A stretch of DNA of 9,762 nucleotides from Planctomycetota bacterium (GCA_030018555.1 JASEHY010000041.1:1-9762); one strand, 5' to 3'; positions 1 to 7,191 are shown, numbered from the stretch's first letter. The notes: generated by a model not told the origin, from the letters alone. Numbers and translations are program-made.

Positions 1-16
1 TATTATCCCCCTTTTT
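1..16 (-). promoter_or_regulatory. Possible ribosome binding site of a gene beginning just outside the window
   Basis: Read on the minus strand, the last bases of the window are AAAAAGGGGGATAATA. The purine block AAGGGGG resembles a Shine-Dalgarno sequence placed a few bases before a start codon that would fall just beyond position 1. The 120 bases between here and the heptamer repeat hold no recognisable gene. This is a guess from the motif alone; the start codon cannot be seen. Confidence 0.25.
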
Positions 17-119
17 CTGTTTAATCAATCCGGCACAGTGAATGGCGAAATCACGGGATGAATTATCTGTCTTTATTAACTTGTGTTTAGATAACCTTTT
101 TATACTTTTCTTCATTCAA

Positions 120-188
120 TTACAAGTTACAGGGTTCAGGTTTCAGGTTTCAGGTTTCAGGTTTCAAGTTTCAGGTTTTAACTTGTAA
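120..188. repeat. Heptamer tandem repeat flanked by a 10-bp inverted repeat
   Basis: On the plus strand the 7-mer GGTTTCA is repeated head to tail across 139-173 (five units, the last as AGTTTCA), with degenerate half units at 133-138 and 174-178. The array lies exactly between TTACAAGTTA (120-129) and its perfect reverse complement TAACTTGTAA (179-188), so a stem of 10 bp could enclose the array. It starts 11 bp downstream of the pyrophosphatase stop codon. There is no following T-run in the direction of transcription, so it does not look like a standard intrinsic terminator, though it may still protect the 3' end of the message. Confidence 0.85.
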
Positions 189-199
189 CTTCTAACCTG

Positions 200-2422
200 C
201 TATTTCCCACTAATCCCCAGCCATTGTGCAATCACAGGCGAGTATTTAACGGTCATTCCGGCAAATACAATGGAGACCATAGCCATAAGTTTAATCAGGA
301 TATTAAGCGAGGGACCTGAGGTGTCTTTGAATGGGTCGCCGACGGTATCGCCAGTAACGGCTGCCTTATGCGCAAACGAGCCCTTGCCTCCGAGTTTTCC
401 GACTTCTATCCACTTTTTGGCGTTATCCCAGGCACCGCCTGAGTTTGCCAGCATCACCGCCAGGGCAAAACCACAAGCGAGCGCACCAGTAAGCATCCCA
501 ATCACACCGGACACGCCTAATACCAAGCCCACCACAACCGGTGAGAATATTGCCATCATAGAAGGTAAAATCATCTCTCTCTGGGCACTACGGGTGGCAA
601 TCTCAACACAGGTAGAATAATCCGCTACTGCCCCGGGTTTGCCTTCTAATAGACCCGGTATTTCCTTGAACTGGCGTCTGACTTCCAGGACCACCTTATT
701 TGCGGCTCTGCCTACTGCCCTCAAGGTCATTCCTACAAATCCAAATGACAGCATCGCTCCTATAAATATGCCTATCAGGACTAACGGGTTCATCAGATAG
801 ACCTTGAAGAACTCCATAAAGTTTTGAAGGGTTGCGTCTTTTGGAATTATTTCACCGAGTTTCATTCCTGCCCGTTCCATCCCGATACGAACTTCTTCAA
901 TATAAGCAGCAATCAGCGCCAGAGCAGTTAATGCCGCAGAACCTATGGCAAATCCTTTGCCTGTTGCCGCAGTAGTATTACCTAACGAATCTAATGCATC
1001 TGTCCTTTCTCTGACAAAGGGTGGCTGACGGGTCATCTGGGCATTACCACCAGCATTATCCGCTATCGGTCCATAGGCATCCGTCGCAAGAGTAATTCCT
1101 AAATTACTCAACATCCCTACGGCTGCAAGAGCAATCCCATATAACCCTCTTATCGGGTCAGAAAAACCGCCTGATAGCCCGAAAGCAAGAACGGTCCCAA
1201 GACATACTGTTAATACCGGTATAATCGTAGAAAGCATACCTACCGAGACTCCTGCAATGACCACAGTTGCAGGGCCTGTCTCTGCCTGTTTTGCTATCTC
1301 CTGAGTGGGTTTGAAGTCCGATGAAGTATAATACTCGGTTGATTTACCGATAACCAGTCCTGCCACAAGCCCACAGACCATCGCAAGCCACAAGCCCACC
1401 CAATACTCAGGCAGAACCAGATATATTACAACACCACTAATAATAAGGGTCATAAATGAAGTAAGATTGATACCGCGGAACAGGGCTTTCATCAATAGTT
1501 TTTGCGAGACTGTTTCGCCGGTTCTGACCGCATAAATACCGAGCACGGAAAAGATATTGCCGATACCGCCGATAATAAGTGGGAGTATAACCCAGAGCAC
1601 AATTTTATTGGGGTCGTTGAGACCGAGAGAGAAGGCTGTGGCGGCGCCGAGAGCGGCTGCAGCGAGGATAGAGCCGCAATAGGACTCGTATAAATCCGCG
1701 CCCATACCGGCAACATCACCGACATTATCGCCGACATTATCAGCAATCACCGCCGGATTACGAGGGTCATCTTCAGGGATACCGGCCTCTACCTTGCCCA
1801 CAAGGTCAGCACCGACATCTGCTGCCTTGGTGTATATCCCACCACCGACACGGGCAAAAAGCGCCTGAGTTGACGCACCCATTCCAAAACACAACATCGT
1901 CACCGTCACCTCGTGCAGGTCCATACCAACCAACTCATATAACACATAGAACCAGGCACAGATATCAAGGAGACCAAAGCCGACCACAATTAAGCCCATC
2001 ACCGCACCGGAACGGAAGGCAACGACCAACCCTTTATTAAGCGATTCCTTTGCCGCATAGGCAGTGCGACTGGATGCTTCTGTTGCGGTTTTCATTCCTA
2101 AATAACCGCAAAGCCCGGAGAAAAAGCCACCAGTAAGAAACGCAAAAGGAACCCAGCCAGATTGTATCTTAAATACAAAAGCCATAGTCGCCAGAAGGAT
2201 GACCATGACGACGAAGAACATTGCAACGACTTTATATTGTTGCCTCAGATATGCCATCGCTCCTACCTTAACAAACCCTGCAATCCTGACCATCTCCGGC
2301 TCGCCCGGATGACTCTTTCTCATTCCCTTGTAAAAGATGTAGGCGAATAATAACGCGATAATTGAACCAGTTGGCGCGATTAACCACCCTGAAGGAATGC
2401 TATGAGTCAGTTCTGTTGTCAC
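200..2422 (-). CDS. hppA: K+-dependent type membrane-bound pyrophosphatase, probably Na+-translocating
   Basis: This 740-residue integral membrane protein hydrolyses cytoplasmic pyrophosphate and uses the energy to pump ions out across the inner membrane. Full family length and about 16 hydrophobic segments are visible. The pyrophosphate/Mg signature DVGADLVGKVE is at 202-212, the acidic loop DNVGDNVGDVAG at 228-239 and the C-terminal GDTVGDPFKDTSGPS at 691-705. In GNTTAATGKG (481-490), A485 and G488 occupy the positions that are Lys and Thr in K+-independent enzymes, so K+ dependence is expected. The gate glutamate is E246 in DLYESY, one helical turn before its place in plant H+-PPases. That position is typical of Na+-pumping enzymes and some K+-dependent H+ pumps, so the ion is inferred, not proven. 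The start is GTG at 2420-2422, with AGGAG five bases upstream (2428-2432). The gene lies 82 bp after the TPR gene, probably co-transcribed or driven by a local promoter that I cannot identify. Confidence 0.97.
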   Translation of the reverse strand: MTTELTHSIPSGWLIAPTGSIIALLFAYIFYKGMRKSHPGEPEMVRIAGFVKVGAMAYLRQQYKVVAMFFVVMVILLATMAFVFKIQSGWVPFAFLTGGFFSGLCGYLGMKTATEASSRTAYAAKESLNKGLVVAFRSGAVMGLIVVGFGLLDICAWFYVLYELVGMDLHEVTVTMLCFGMGASTQALFARVGGGIYTKAADVGADLVGKVEAGIPEDDPRNPAVIADNVGDNVGDVAGMGADLYESYCGSILAAAALGAATAFSLGLNDPNKIVLWVILPLIIGGIGNIFSVLGIYAVRTGETVSQKLLMKALFRGINLTSFMTLIISGVVIYLVLPEYWVGLWLAMVCGLVAGLVIGKSTEYYTSSDFKPTQEIAKQAETGPATVVIAGVSVGMLSTIIPVLTVCLGTVLAFGLSGGFSDPIRGLYGIALAAVGMLSNLGITLATDAYGPIADNAGGNAQMTRQPPFVRERTDALDSLGNTTAATGKGFAIGSAALTALALIAAYIEEVRIGMERAGMKLGEIIPKDATLQNFMEFFKVYLMNPLVLIGIFIGAMLSFGFVGMTLRAVGRAANKVVLEVRRQFKEIPGLLEGKPGAVADYSTCVEIATRSAQREMILPSMMAIFSPVVVGLVLGVSGVIGMLTGALACGFALAVMLANSGGAWDNAKKWIEVGKLGGKGSFAHKAAVTGDTVGDPFKDTSGPSLNILIKLMAMVSIVFAGMTVKYSPVIAQWLGISGK

Positions 2423-2427
2423 AGATG

Positions 2428-2452
2428 CTCCTTTTTCGCCCGTACGGGCGAA
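2428..2452 (-). promoter_or_regulatory. Palindrome abutting the Shine-Dalgarno of hppA
   Basis: A perfect 18-bp palindrome, TTCGCCCGTACGGGCGAA (2435-2452), ends three bases before the AGGAG ribosome binding site of hppA (2428-2432). In RNA it can form a 7-bp stem with a GUAC loop. It could be a dispersed repeat that landed here, a translation-modulating hairpin, or an operator for a dimeric protein. The sequence does not decide between these. Confidence 0.6.
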
Positions 2453-2455
2453 GAG

Positions 2456-2493
2456 ACTGAAAAACGGAATAACTGGAAACCCTGTTTTTCAGT
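2456..2493 (-). repeat. Inverted repeat in the spacer before hppA
   Basis: ACTGAAAAAC (2456-2465) and GTTTTTCAGT (2484-2493) are perfect 10-bp complements separated by 18 nt. On the minus strand the right arm continues into a run of GAAC/CTGAA-like words that reaches into the last codons and stop of the TPR gene (2505-2520). The structure lacks a U-tract. It may be a weak 3' structure of the TPR message or part of a dispersed repeat. Confidence 0.5.
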
Positions 2494-2504
2494 TTCTCGG
2501 TTCT

Positions 2505-3770
2505 TTAGTTCTTCAGTTGATTGTATCTGGCTCTTTCCTGGCTCAATTGCCAGTGCCAGCGAGAGTGTTTTTTTATGTATCGCTCGTAAAGAGTTCTCAA
2601 GGTTTCTGCTCTCTCGTCCGTATGGAAATCTTGAATTCCGCTCTTTCGCAACTTTATCTCCATCCCGATTAGAGCAGAAAGTTCTTCAAACCTATCAAAA
2701 AGAGTAAGATAATACAACCGCGCTGGATGATTGTCAACATTTGGAGTAATATTCTTTGTCTCTTCAAGCAATAATTTCGTTGTCTGGAAAGACAAATCAT
2801 ATTCGCCCCGGTCAATATATTCATAGCCCTGACTGATAAACCTTGTAAGAATTACTTCAACCCGATTGTTAATTGGTCTAAAATCATAGCCGAGGTGCTT
2901 ATTTGTCAGTTCCCCATAGTGTTTGAGCAGTTTTCTTGTTTGAGGAACGAATTGTGCATCTTCTCTGTTGATTTTAGTTACAATATTATCAAGTTTAATA
3001 ACCTCAATAAGGTCGCGTAATCGCTCCTTTTCTTTCTCGTCTTTAGTATAATCAATGAGCCGTTCCAGTTCTTGTATCGCCTCGTCAAACCTGTCTTTTT
3101 TAAGTTCTTCAAAGCCGTGCAGAAACCGACAGGCGAAGAACATTATCCGAGAAAGCCGGGCTTGCCCCCTTTCATTCTCTCGCTCATAAAGATTGGCTGA
3201 TTCCTGATATAATTTACCTGCGATGACATAAGTATCCCTGCCTTCCAGTTTTTCTACCATCTCCATCAGATAAATATCCTGAGGTATGCGGTGGTAGTAG
3301 AAAAAAGCAATCCACTGGGTAAGATAGGGATTGTCAGGATTATGTTTCATTCCTTCCCTGATATACTCCAGACCGATTTTGACCCACTTCCATTTATCCT
3401 GAGATGTTTTTTCCTGAAATGCGATGTTGTATATCATATGATAACCGTTGAAAGACCAGACCTGAACGAAATGAGGATGCAGACGCGCAATAATATTTAA
3501 TATCAACAGCACCTCTTCATACTGCTTTTCCTCGTGCAATTTGTCCTGTTTCATCCAGAGATAGTCAACGACGAGGGGCTTGAATCCACCCAGAGCCATC
3601 GTTGCAATATAAGTCCCTAAATACTCCGCAGGCGGCAGGGTATGGAAAGGATTGCCCGTCATCATCTGGCGATACTCTGATTTTCTACTGATATAACTCT
3701 TAAGAAATAACTGCACAATAACGAAGACGACAACAACGACGATAATCAGACCCGCTTTTTTCATACACAT
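2505..3770 (-). CDS. Membrane-anchored TPR-like protein of unknown function
   Basis: About 421 residues. A single N-terminal membrane helix (residues 6-24, very rich in V, I and L, preceded by MCMKKAG) should tether a helical domain, most likely outside the cytoplasm. After it comes a conserved-looking block with ALGGFKPLVVDYLWMK (about 59-74) and HPHFVQVWSFNGYHMIYNIA (about 98-117). Helix pairs of TPR spacing follow at about 85-117, 127-160 and 228-242 (FDEAIQELERLIDY). Proteins of this appearance next to ABC-2 permeases are, as far as I recall, common in Planctomycetes and related phyla, with no assigned role. The chosen ATG (3768-3770) has GGA nine bases upstream and starts 13 nt after the permease stop; the ATG at 3762-3764 is almost as good. 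A TTG at 3807-3809 would overlap the permease and is less likely. The close spacing suggests translational coupling and a shared function with the permease. Confidence 0.85.
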   Translation of the reverse strand: MCMKKAGLIIVVVVVFVIVQLFLKSYISRKSEYRQMMTGNPFHTLPPAEYLGTYIATMALGGFKPLVVDYLWMKQDKLHEEKQYEEVLLILNIIARLHPHFVQVWSFNGYHMIYNIAFQEKTSQDKWKWVKIGLEYIREGMKHNPDNPYLTQWIAFFYYHRIPQDIYLMEMVEKLEGRDTYVIAGKLYQESANLYERENERGQARLSRIMFFACRFLHGFEELKKDRFDEAIQELERLIDYTKDEKEKERLRDLIEVIKLDNIVTKINREDAQFVPQTRKLLKHYGELTNKHLGYDFRPINNRVEVILTRFISQGYEYIDRGEYDLSFQTTKLLLEETKNITPNVDNHPARLYYLTLFDRFEELSALIGMEIKLRKSGIQDFHTDERAETLRTLYERYIKKHSRWHWQLSQERARYNQLKN

Positions 3771-3783
3771 TATTCGCAATCCG

Positions 3784-5124
3784 TTACACATCCCGCAACC
3801 TGAAGGCAATTACACCCACTACCAGCATTATGATAGCGTAAATAAAAATATATTCCAGGAGAGAGCCATAAAGGGCGGTTTCTACTGCATAACCCTTGAG
3901 AAGAAAATTAGAAGTATCAAAACGAGAAAAATCAGGGATTAAGTAAAGAACATTATCAAGAATAATGTCAGAAGTTTGCATCAGAAAAAGAGGTATCTCG
4001 CCTTCACTCTGACGCTGTATCTGACCGGATATCTCTGCTAAAGAAAGCCGTTTGATTTGTTGAGCAATGGACAATTTCATATCAGAAAGAGAATCCTGCA
4101 GGAAATTCATCCCAGAGCCACAAAAATACAGGAACATATTAAGAAAGATATTAACCGGACCCGAGAGGAATGAAGAACAACAGACGCAGAAAATAAGCAC
4201 CAGAACAACCTGTAAAAAGATTACCCCTGTTGAAAGAAAGAAATTCCACTCAAACCATAAGGGGAAAGTGGGTGACAAAAGAAGAATAACACTCTTCGGT
4301 TCAACACTGATGTGGCTATTCGGATTAAGCCGATAAATATAGACCTTGACATCTCCGACAGCATCTATGAGATGTTTCGGAAAACTGACTCTCTCAGGTT
4401 TTTTATAGACGACTTCAACCTTCTTATTTATCGCCTCTTTAGTGGTTGGATTGATAATTCTCACCAGAATCTCTGATGAGATTTTGCCCATTCCTTCGCC
4501 TGCTTTTAGATTCAGTTCTACCATTACATTATCATCTGTGTAATCTGTGGCTGGAATATGATACTTTGTAAGATTGCTAAACTTCCATGCGGCGAAATTA
4601 TCTTCCTCTCCCTCAAGAGTGGCTTCCCACTTCTCTACTCCCCCTTCTTCTGTTCTGCCTTCTACTACACTGGGAGAAAAGAAATAGAAATCTGAAGCCC
4701 CGATGCGCGAGGCAGGAGTAGCCATCCCCTGAGAGAGAAAAGTGCTCACCAGCCGAATATAGCCCGCACCGGCAAGACTCATTATCAGAACAATAACAAA
4801 CAGGGTGAAAATAAATCCGACCAGTCTGCCGATTATTATCGTCTCTTTAGAAAGTGGTTTCGCTAAAATCAGAAACATCCTTTTATTCTCAATATCAGAT
4901 GGAATTGATACCGCTGAAAGGAAGATGGCGATGAGAACTGCGAAAAAGGTGATGCTTTGCAATGTCCAACTTATCAACAGTTTGATTTTTGCTTCCTCAC
5001 TAATTGCGGGGAAGAAGAAGGCTGTAACGAAAAGGCCGGCGCAGAATACAAGAAGGACAAATAAAACCTTTTTTCTTAAGGACTCACGGTATGTCAATAA
5101 TACGATGGCTAAAAGTGCGTTCAT
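3784..5124 (-). CDS. ABC-2 type transporter permease with a large extracytoplasmic domain (COG1277/NosY-like)
   Basis: 446 residues. The N-terminus, with the cytoplasmic start LLTYRESLRKKV, matches the ABC-2 permease style seen in NosY and multicopper-enzyme-maturation permeases. Membrane helices are at about 21-39, 54-75 and 101-122. Between helices 2 and 3 is a cytoplasmic stretch, SDIENKRMFLILAKPLSKE (76-94), typical of the coupling region that contacts the ATPase. A hydrophilic domain of about 165 residues (125-290) follows, outside the membrane, then helices at about 295-318, 322-338 and 424-441. Such permeases need an ABC ATPase, usually encoded directly upstream, but here the upstream neighbour is rplV across a repeat-filled spacer. 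The start ATG at 5122-5124 has no convincing Shine-Dalgarno, so the true 5' context may have been lost. The substrate is unknown. Confidence 0.88.
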   Translation of the reverse strand: MNALLAIVLLTYRESLRKKVLFVLLVFCAGLFVTAFFFPAISEEAKIKLLISWTLQSITFFAVLIAIFLSAVSIPSDIENKRMFLILAKPLSKETIIIGRLVGFIFTLFVIVLIMSLAGAGYIRLVSTFLSQGMATPASRIGASDFYFFSPSVVEGRTEEGGVEKWEATLEGEEDNFAAWKFSNLTKYHIPATDYTDDNVMVELNLKAGEGMGKISSEILVRIINPTTKEAINKKVEVVYKKPERVSFPKHLIDAVGDVKVYIYRLNPNSHISVEPKSVILLLSPTFPLWFEWNFFLSTGVIFLQVVLVLIFCVCCSSFLSGPVNIFLNMFLYFCGSGMNFLQDSLSDMKLSIAQQIKRLSLAEISGQIQRQSEGEIPLFLMQTSDIILDNVLYLIPDFSRFDTSNFLLKGYAVETALYGSLLEYIFIYAIIMLVVGVIAFRLRDV

Positions 5125-5165
5125 TTTGTCAATCTGTGAAATCTGCCCGTTCCGTCCCGTCCCTC

Positions 5166-5288
5166 TCCCTCTCCCTCACAGATTCGCTTCGCTCACTGCA
5201 AGCGGGATGGTTTACCCTGAGGGCTTCGCCCGAAGGGTGGCTACCAAGGGATATTCCCGAAGGGTGGCTACCAAGACTCCTCAGGGTA
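5166..5288. repeat. Mosaic repeat element, copy A, between rplV and the permease gene
   Basis: This spacer is built from modules that recur in the window. TCCCTCTCCCTCAC (5166-5179) and CGGGATGGTTTACCCTG (5203-5219) also occur in copy B. A 40-bp stretch at 5236-5275 is identical to 7993-8032. It contains CCCGAAGGGTGGCTACCAAG twice at a 27-bp interval when extended to 5229. The segment is bounded by a 10-bp inverted repeat, TACCCTGAGG (5213-5222) and CCTCAGGGTA (5279-5288), which gives it a MITE-like look. A 26-nt module at 5178-5203 recurs, inverted, inside rplD. The rplV stop codon lies in the right arm. No reading frame here looks like a conserved protein. Confidence 0.85.
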
Positions 5289-5625
5289 GAGGGACAGTTT
5301 CTACTACAAGAGTTATATGAGAGGTTCGTCTTTTTATCTGAACCGCTTTGCCCATAGAAGCCGGTCGGAGTCTCTTAAAAGACGGGCCATCTCCTACTGT
5401 TATTTTACTTATATACAGGTTTTCTGGCGTAATATTAGCATCCTGTGCTGTAGCATTAGACAGAGCAGAATTAACAAGTTTATTCAGGAAATACGATGCC
5501 TTTTTGGGGGTAAATTTAAGAATCCTCTGCGCCTGAGGAATGGGCTTGCTTCTTATCATATCTGCCACTAATCGTAGTTTTCTCGGCGTGTTTCTCGTGT
5601 ATCTTAAGGTTACTCTATATTCCAT
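5281..5625 (-). CDS. rplV: 50S ribosomal protein L22
   Basis: 114 residues, the usual length. L22 binds 23S rRNA and its long beta-hairpin lines the nascent-peptide exit tunnel. The family is clear from TPRKLRLVADMIR near residues 13-25, the helical core LNKLVNSALSNA, and the hairpin and C-terminal strand MGKAVQIKRRTSHITLVVE. The ATG at 5623-5625 has GGGAG eight bases upstream (5634-5638) and lies 20 nt after rpsS. The last five residues (TVPLP) and the TGA stop are encoded by the edge of the mosaic repeat copy A, so the native C-terminus may have been slightly replaced. rpsC, which normally follows, is missing. Confidence 0.97.
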   Translation of the reverse strand: MEYRVTLRYTRNTPRKLRLVADMIRSKPIPQAQRILKFTPKKASYFLNKLVNSALSNATAQDANITPENLYISKITVGDGPSFKRLRPASMGKAVQIKRRTSHITLVVETVPLP

Positions 5626-5645
5626 AGGTTCATCTCCCGCTGATA

Positions 5646-5939
5646 TTATCTGGGTTCTCGTTTTTCCGCTTCTACCTTCTTTAGCCCCGGATGACCACGG
5701 AAGAACCTCGTCGGAGAAAACTCGCCCAATTTATGTCCCACCATATCTTCGGTAACAAATACTTTTATAAACTTATTACCGTTGTGAACAAGAAAAGTAT
5801 GCGAAACAAAATCTGGTATGACGGTACACCGTCTGCTCCAGGTTTTTATCGGCTCGTGCCCTCTTGTTTCTTTCTGTCTTATAATCTTTTTTAGCAATTT
5901 CGGGTCAATGAACGGACCCTTTTTAATAGAGCGACTCAT
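5646..5939 (-). CDS. rpsS: 30S ribosomal protein S19
   Basis: 97 residues. S19 sits in the 30S head with S13 and contacts the A-site finger region. Hallmarks are the start [12 protein letters not shown], then [23 protein letters not shown] and the C-terminal [14 protein letters not shown]. The ATG at 5937-5939 was chosen because the conserved N-terminus begins exactly there; a reading frame open to 6068 is only overlap with rplB. It starts one base after the rplB stop, and its Shine-Dalgarno (AAGAAGG) is formed by the last arginine codons of rplB, so the two genes are translationally coupled. No repeat lies at this junction. Confidence 0.98.
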   Translation of the reverse strand: MSRSIKKGPFIDPKLLKKIIRQKETRGHEPIKTWSRRCTVIPDFVSHTFLVHNGNKFIKVFVTEDMVGHKLGEFSPTRFFRGHPGLKKVEAEKREPR

Positions 5940-5940
5940 A

Positions 5941-6765
5941 TTACCTTCTTCTTCTGATAATAAAATTACTGGACGGATTACGGCGCTTACGGGTCTTACC
6001 ACCCTTAGCAAGTTTACCTGTAGGTGAACAAGGATGTCGTCCCCCACCTGACCTTCCTTCTCCGCCACCCATCGGATGAGATACCGGGTTCTGAGCAGTG
6101 CCTCTAACCGTAGGTCTTATTCCCATCCAGCGACGACGACCTGCTTTTCCCCACCAGATAGTGGAATATTCCGGATTACTGACCTGTCCGATGGTCGCAC
6201 GACATTCTATATGAATCTTTCTTATCTCTCCGCTGGGCATCTGGATATGAGCATAATCGCCTTCTCTTGCCATTAGTTTAGCGAAATTTCCCGCACTACG
6301 AACCAACTGACCTCCACGGCCTCTGAGTAATTCAATATTATGTATCATCAATCCAAGCGGAATATTCTTTATGGGCATACAATTACCGTTTTTCGGCTCA
6401 ACCTTTTCGCCTGACATCAATACCTCGCCGACCTGAACATCCTTAGGAGCGATAATATATCGCTTTTCACCATCAGCAAAGCAGAGTAAGGCAATAAATG
6501 CACTCCGATTCGGGTCGTACTCAATAGCTATTACTCTGGCAGGAATATTATCCTTGACCCTCTTAAAATCTATTATCCGATAGAGCCGTTTATTACCACC
6601 ACCGATATGACGACAGGTAATCTCACCCTGATTATTCCTTCCACCTGTCTTTTTCAGGGGAACCAACAATCTCTTCTCAGGTTCCTTCTTGGTCAGTATG
6701 GAATAATCTATAACTGTTGCGTTCCGCCTACCCGGACTTGTCGGTCTATACTCTCTGACTGCCAT
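5941..6765 (-). CDS. rplB: 50S ribosomal protein L2
   Basis: 274 residues, normal length. L2 is a core 23S rRNA binding protein near the peptidyl-transferase centre and is needed for subunit joining. The RNA-binding domain shows [17 protein letters not shown] at 41-57 and [11 protein letters not shown] at 59-69. The C-terminal domain carries [13 protein letters not shown], and the protein ends in IIRRRR. His230, equivalent to the functionally studied E. coli His229 (numbered without Met), is kept, but the next motif residue is Met232 instead of the His common in HPHGGGEG. The start ATG at 6763-6765 has AAAGG eight bases upstream and gives the standard [15 protein letters not shown]-terminus. 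Confidence 0.98.
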   Translation of the reverse strand: MAVREYRPTSPGRRNATVIDYSILTKKEPEKRLLVPLKKTGGRNNQGEITCRHIGGGNKRLYRIIDFKRVKDNIPARVIAIEYDPNRSAFIALLCFADGEKRYIIAPKDVQVGEVLMSGEKVEPKNGNCMPIKNIPLGLMIHNIELLRGRGGQLVRSAGNFAKLMAREGDYAHIQMPSGEIRKIHIECRATIGQVSNPEYSTIWWGKAGRRRWMGIRPTVRGTAQNPVSHPMGGGEGRSGGGRHPCSPTGKLAKGGKTRKRRNPSSNFIIRRRR

Positions 6766-6792
6766 AAAATTAACCTTTTTCTGATTTCATTA

Positions 6793-6830
6793 AATCTGTG
6801 TCCTTCGTTCCTCTGGATAAATAATCTGTG
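6793..6830. repeat. Short repeat module flanked by AATCTGTG in the rplW-rplB spacer
   Basis: The octamer AATCTGTG occurs at 6793-6800 and 6823-6830, enclosing 22 bp that include TCCTTCGTTC and TGGATAAAT. Related words occur elsewhere: AATCTGTG at 5131-5138, CACAGATT at 5178-5185, and TTCGTTC beside TTTATCC-like words at 9237-9280. The octamers may be a target-site duplication or simply parts of the repeat itself. Confidence 0.45.
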
Positions 6831-6832
6831 AC

Positions 6833-7114
6833 TTATACTTCTATCCGATAACCTTCTTTTAAGACTACCATCGCCTTTTTCCATGTTTTCCTTGTGCCGG
6901 ATATAAACTTATGTTTCTTTACCTTCCCTTTGACATTAAGAGTCCTGACGCTATCAACCTTAGCATCCGGGAAGATAGATTCTACAGCGTTCTTTATTAA
7001 ATCTTTGGTTGCGGATTTGTCAACCATAAAAGAATAAACCCGTTTCTGCTTACCTGACTCGGTCTTTTCGGTAAGCAACGGCTTTATAATTACATCATAA
7101 GGAGATTTTTTCAT
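6833..7114 (-). CDS. rplW: 50S ribosomal protein L23
   Basis: 93 residues, typical length. L23 sits at the mouth of the exit tunnel and docks trigger factor, SRP and the translocon. Family features are the opening YDVIIKPLLTEKT (6-18), the central SFMVDKSATKDLIKNAVESIF, VDSVRTLNVKGK, and the ending KKAMVVLKEGYRIEV. The ATG at 7112-7114 has a good Shine-Dalgarno, GAGGA at 7120-7124, with five bases of spacing. It lies 98 nt downstream of rplD across a spacer holding two palindromes. Confidence 0.97.
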   Translation of the reverse strand: MKKSPYDVIIKPLLTEKTESGKQKRVYSFMVDKSATKDLIKNAVESIFPDAKVDSVRTLNVKGKVKKHKFISGTRKTWKKAMVVLKEGYRIEV

Positions 7115-7143
7115 ACTTGTCCTCGTGTCTTACCCAGCCTCGC

Positions 7144-7191
7144 TCCCAATGGGACGGGCGTCTTGGGTTTTCCCGACGAATTCTGTCGGGA
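7144..7191. repeat. Two palindromes in the rplD-rplW spacer
   Basis: TCCCAATGGGA (7144-7154) is an 11-bp palindrome. TCCCGAC (7171-7177) pairs with GTCGGGA (7185-7191) around a 7-nt loop that contains GAATTC. The second resembles the palindrome inside rplD (7479-7498, GTCCCGAA and TTCGGGAC), which suggests one family of hairpin repeats. There is no T-run after either in the direction of transcription, and the operon continues, so they are not read as terminators. Confidence 0.6.

Noticed and set aside
120..188. CRISPR array
   Set aside because: The unit is 7 nt, contiguous, and has no spacers.
270..620. Plus-strand 116-codon frame over the pyrophosphatase gene
   Set aside because: Antisense shadow of a clearly conserved gene with no independent evidence.
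3771..3809. TTG start giving a 434-residue TPR protein
   Set aside because: It would overlap the permease end and put a Gly/Cys-rich stretch before the membrane helix; two ATG codons with a better context follow.
5204..5275. tRNA or other structured RNA gene in the repeat spacer
   Set aside because: The palindromic words do not build a cloverleaf, and the same sequence recurs at 7964-8032, which favours a dispersed repeat.
4805..5357. Two plus-strand open frames reading through repeat copy A
   Set aside because: They lie antisense to the permease and rplV and give repetitive peptides from the repeat (RRVATK- and EGWLPR-like); these are repeat translations and not genes.
5940..6068. Upstream extension of rpsS to 140 codons
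   Set aside because: The conserved S19 N-terminus [10 protein letters not shown] starts at 5939, and the extension only overlaps rplB in another frame.
7171..7191. Intrinsic terminator between rplD and rplW
   Set aside because: The stem is not followed by a T-run in the direction of transcription (minus strand), and the ribosomal cluster plainly continues.
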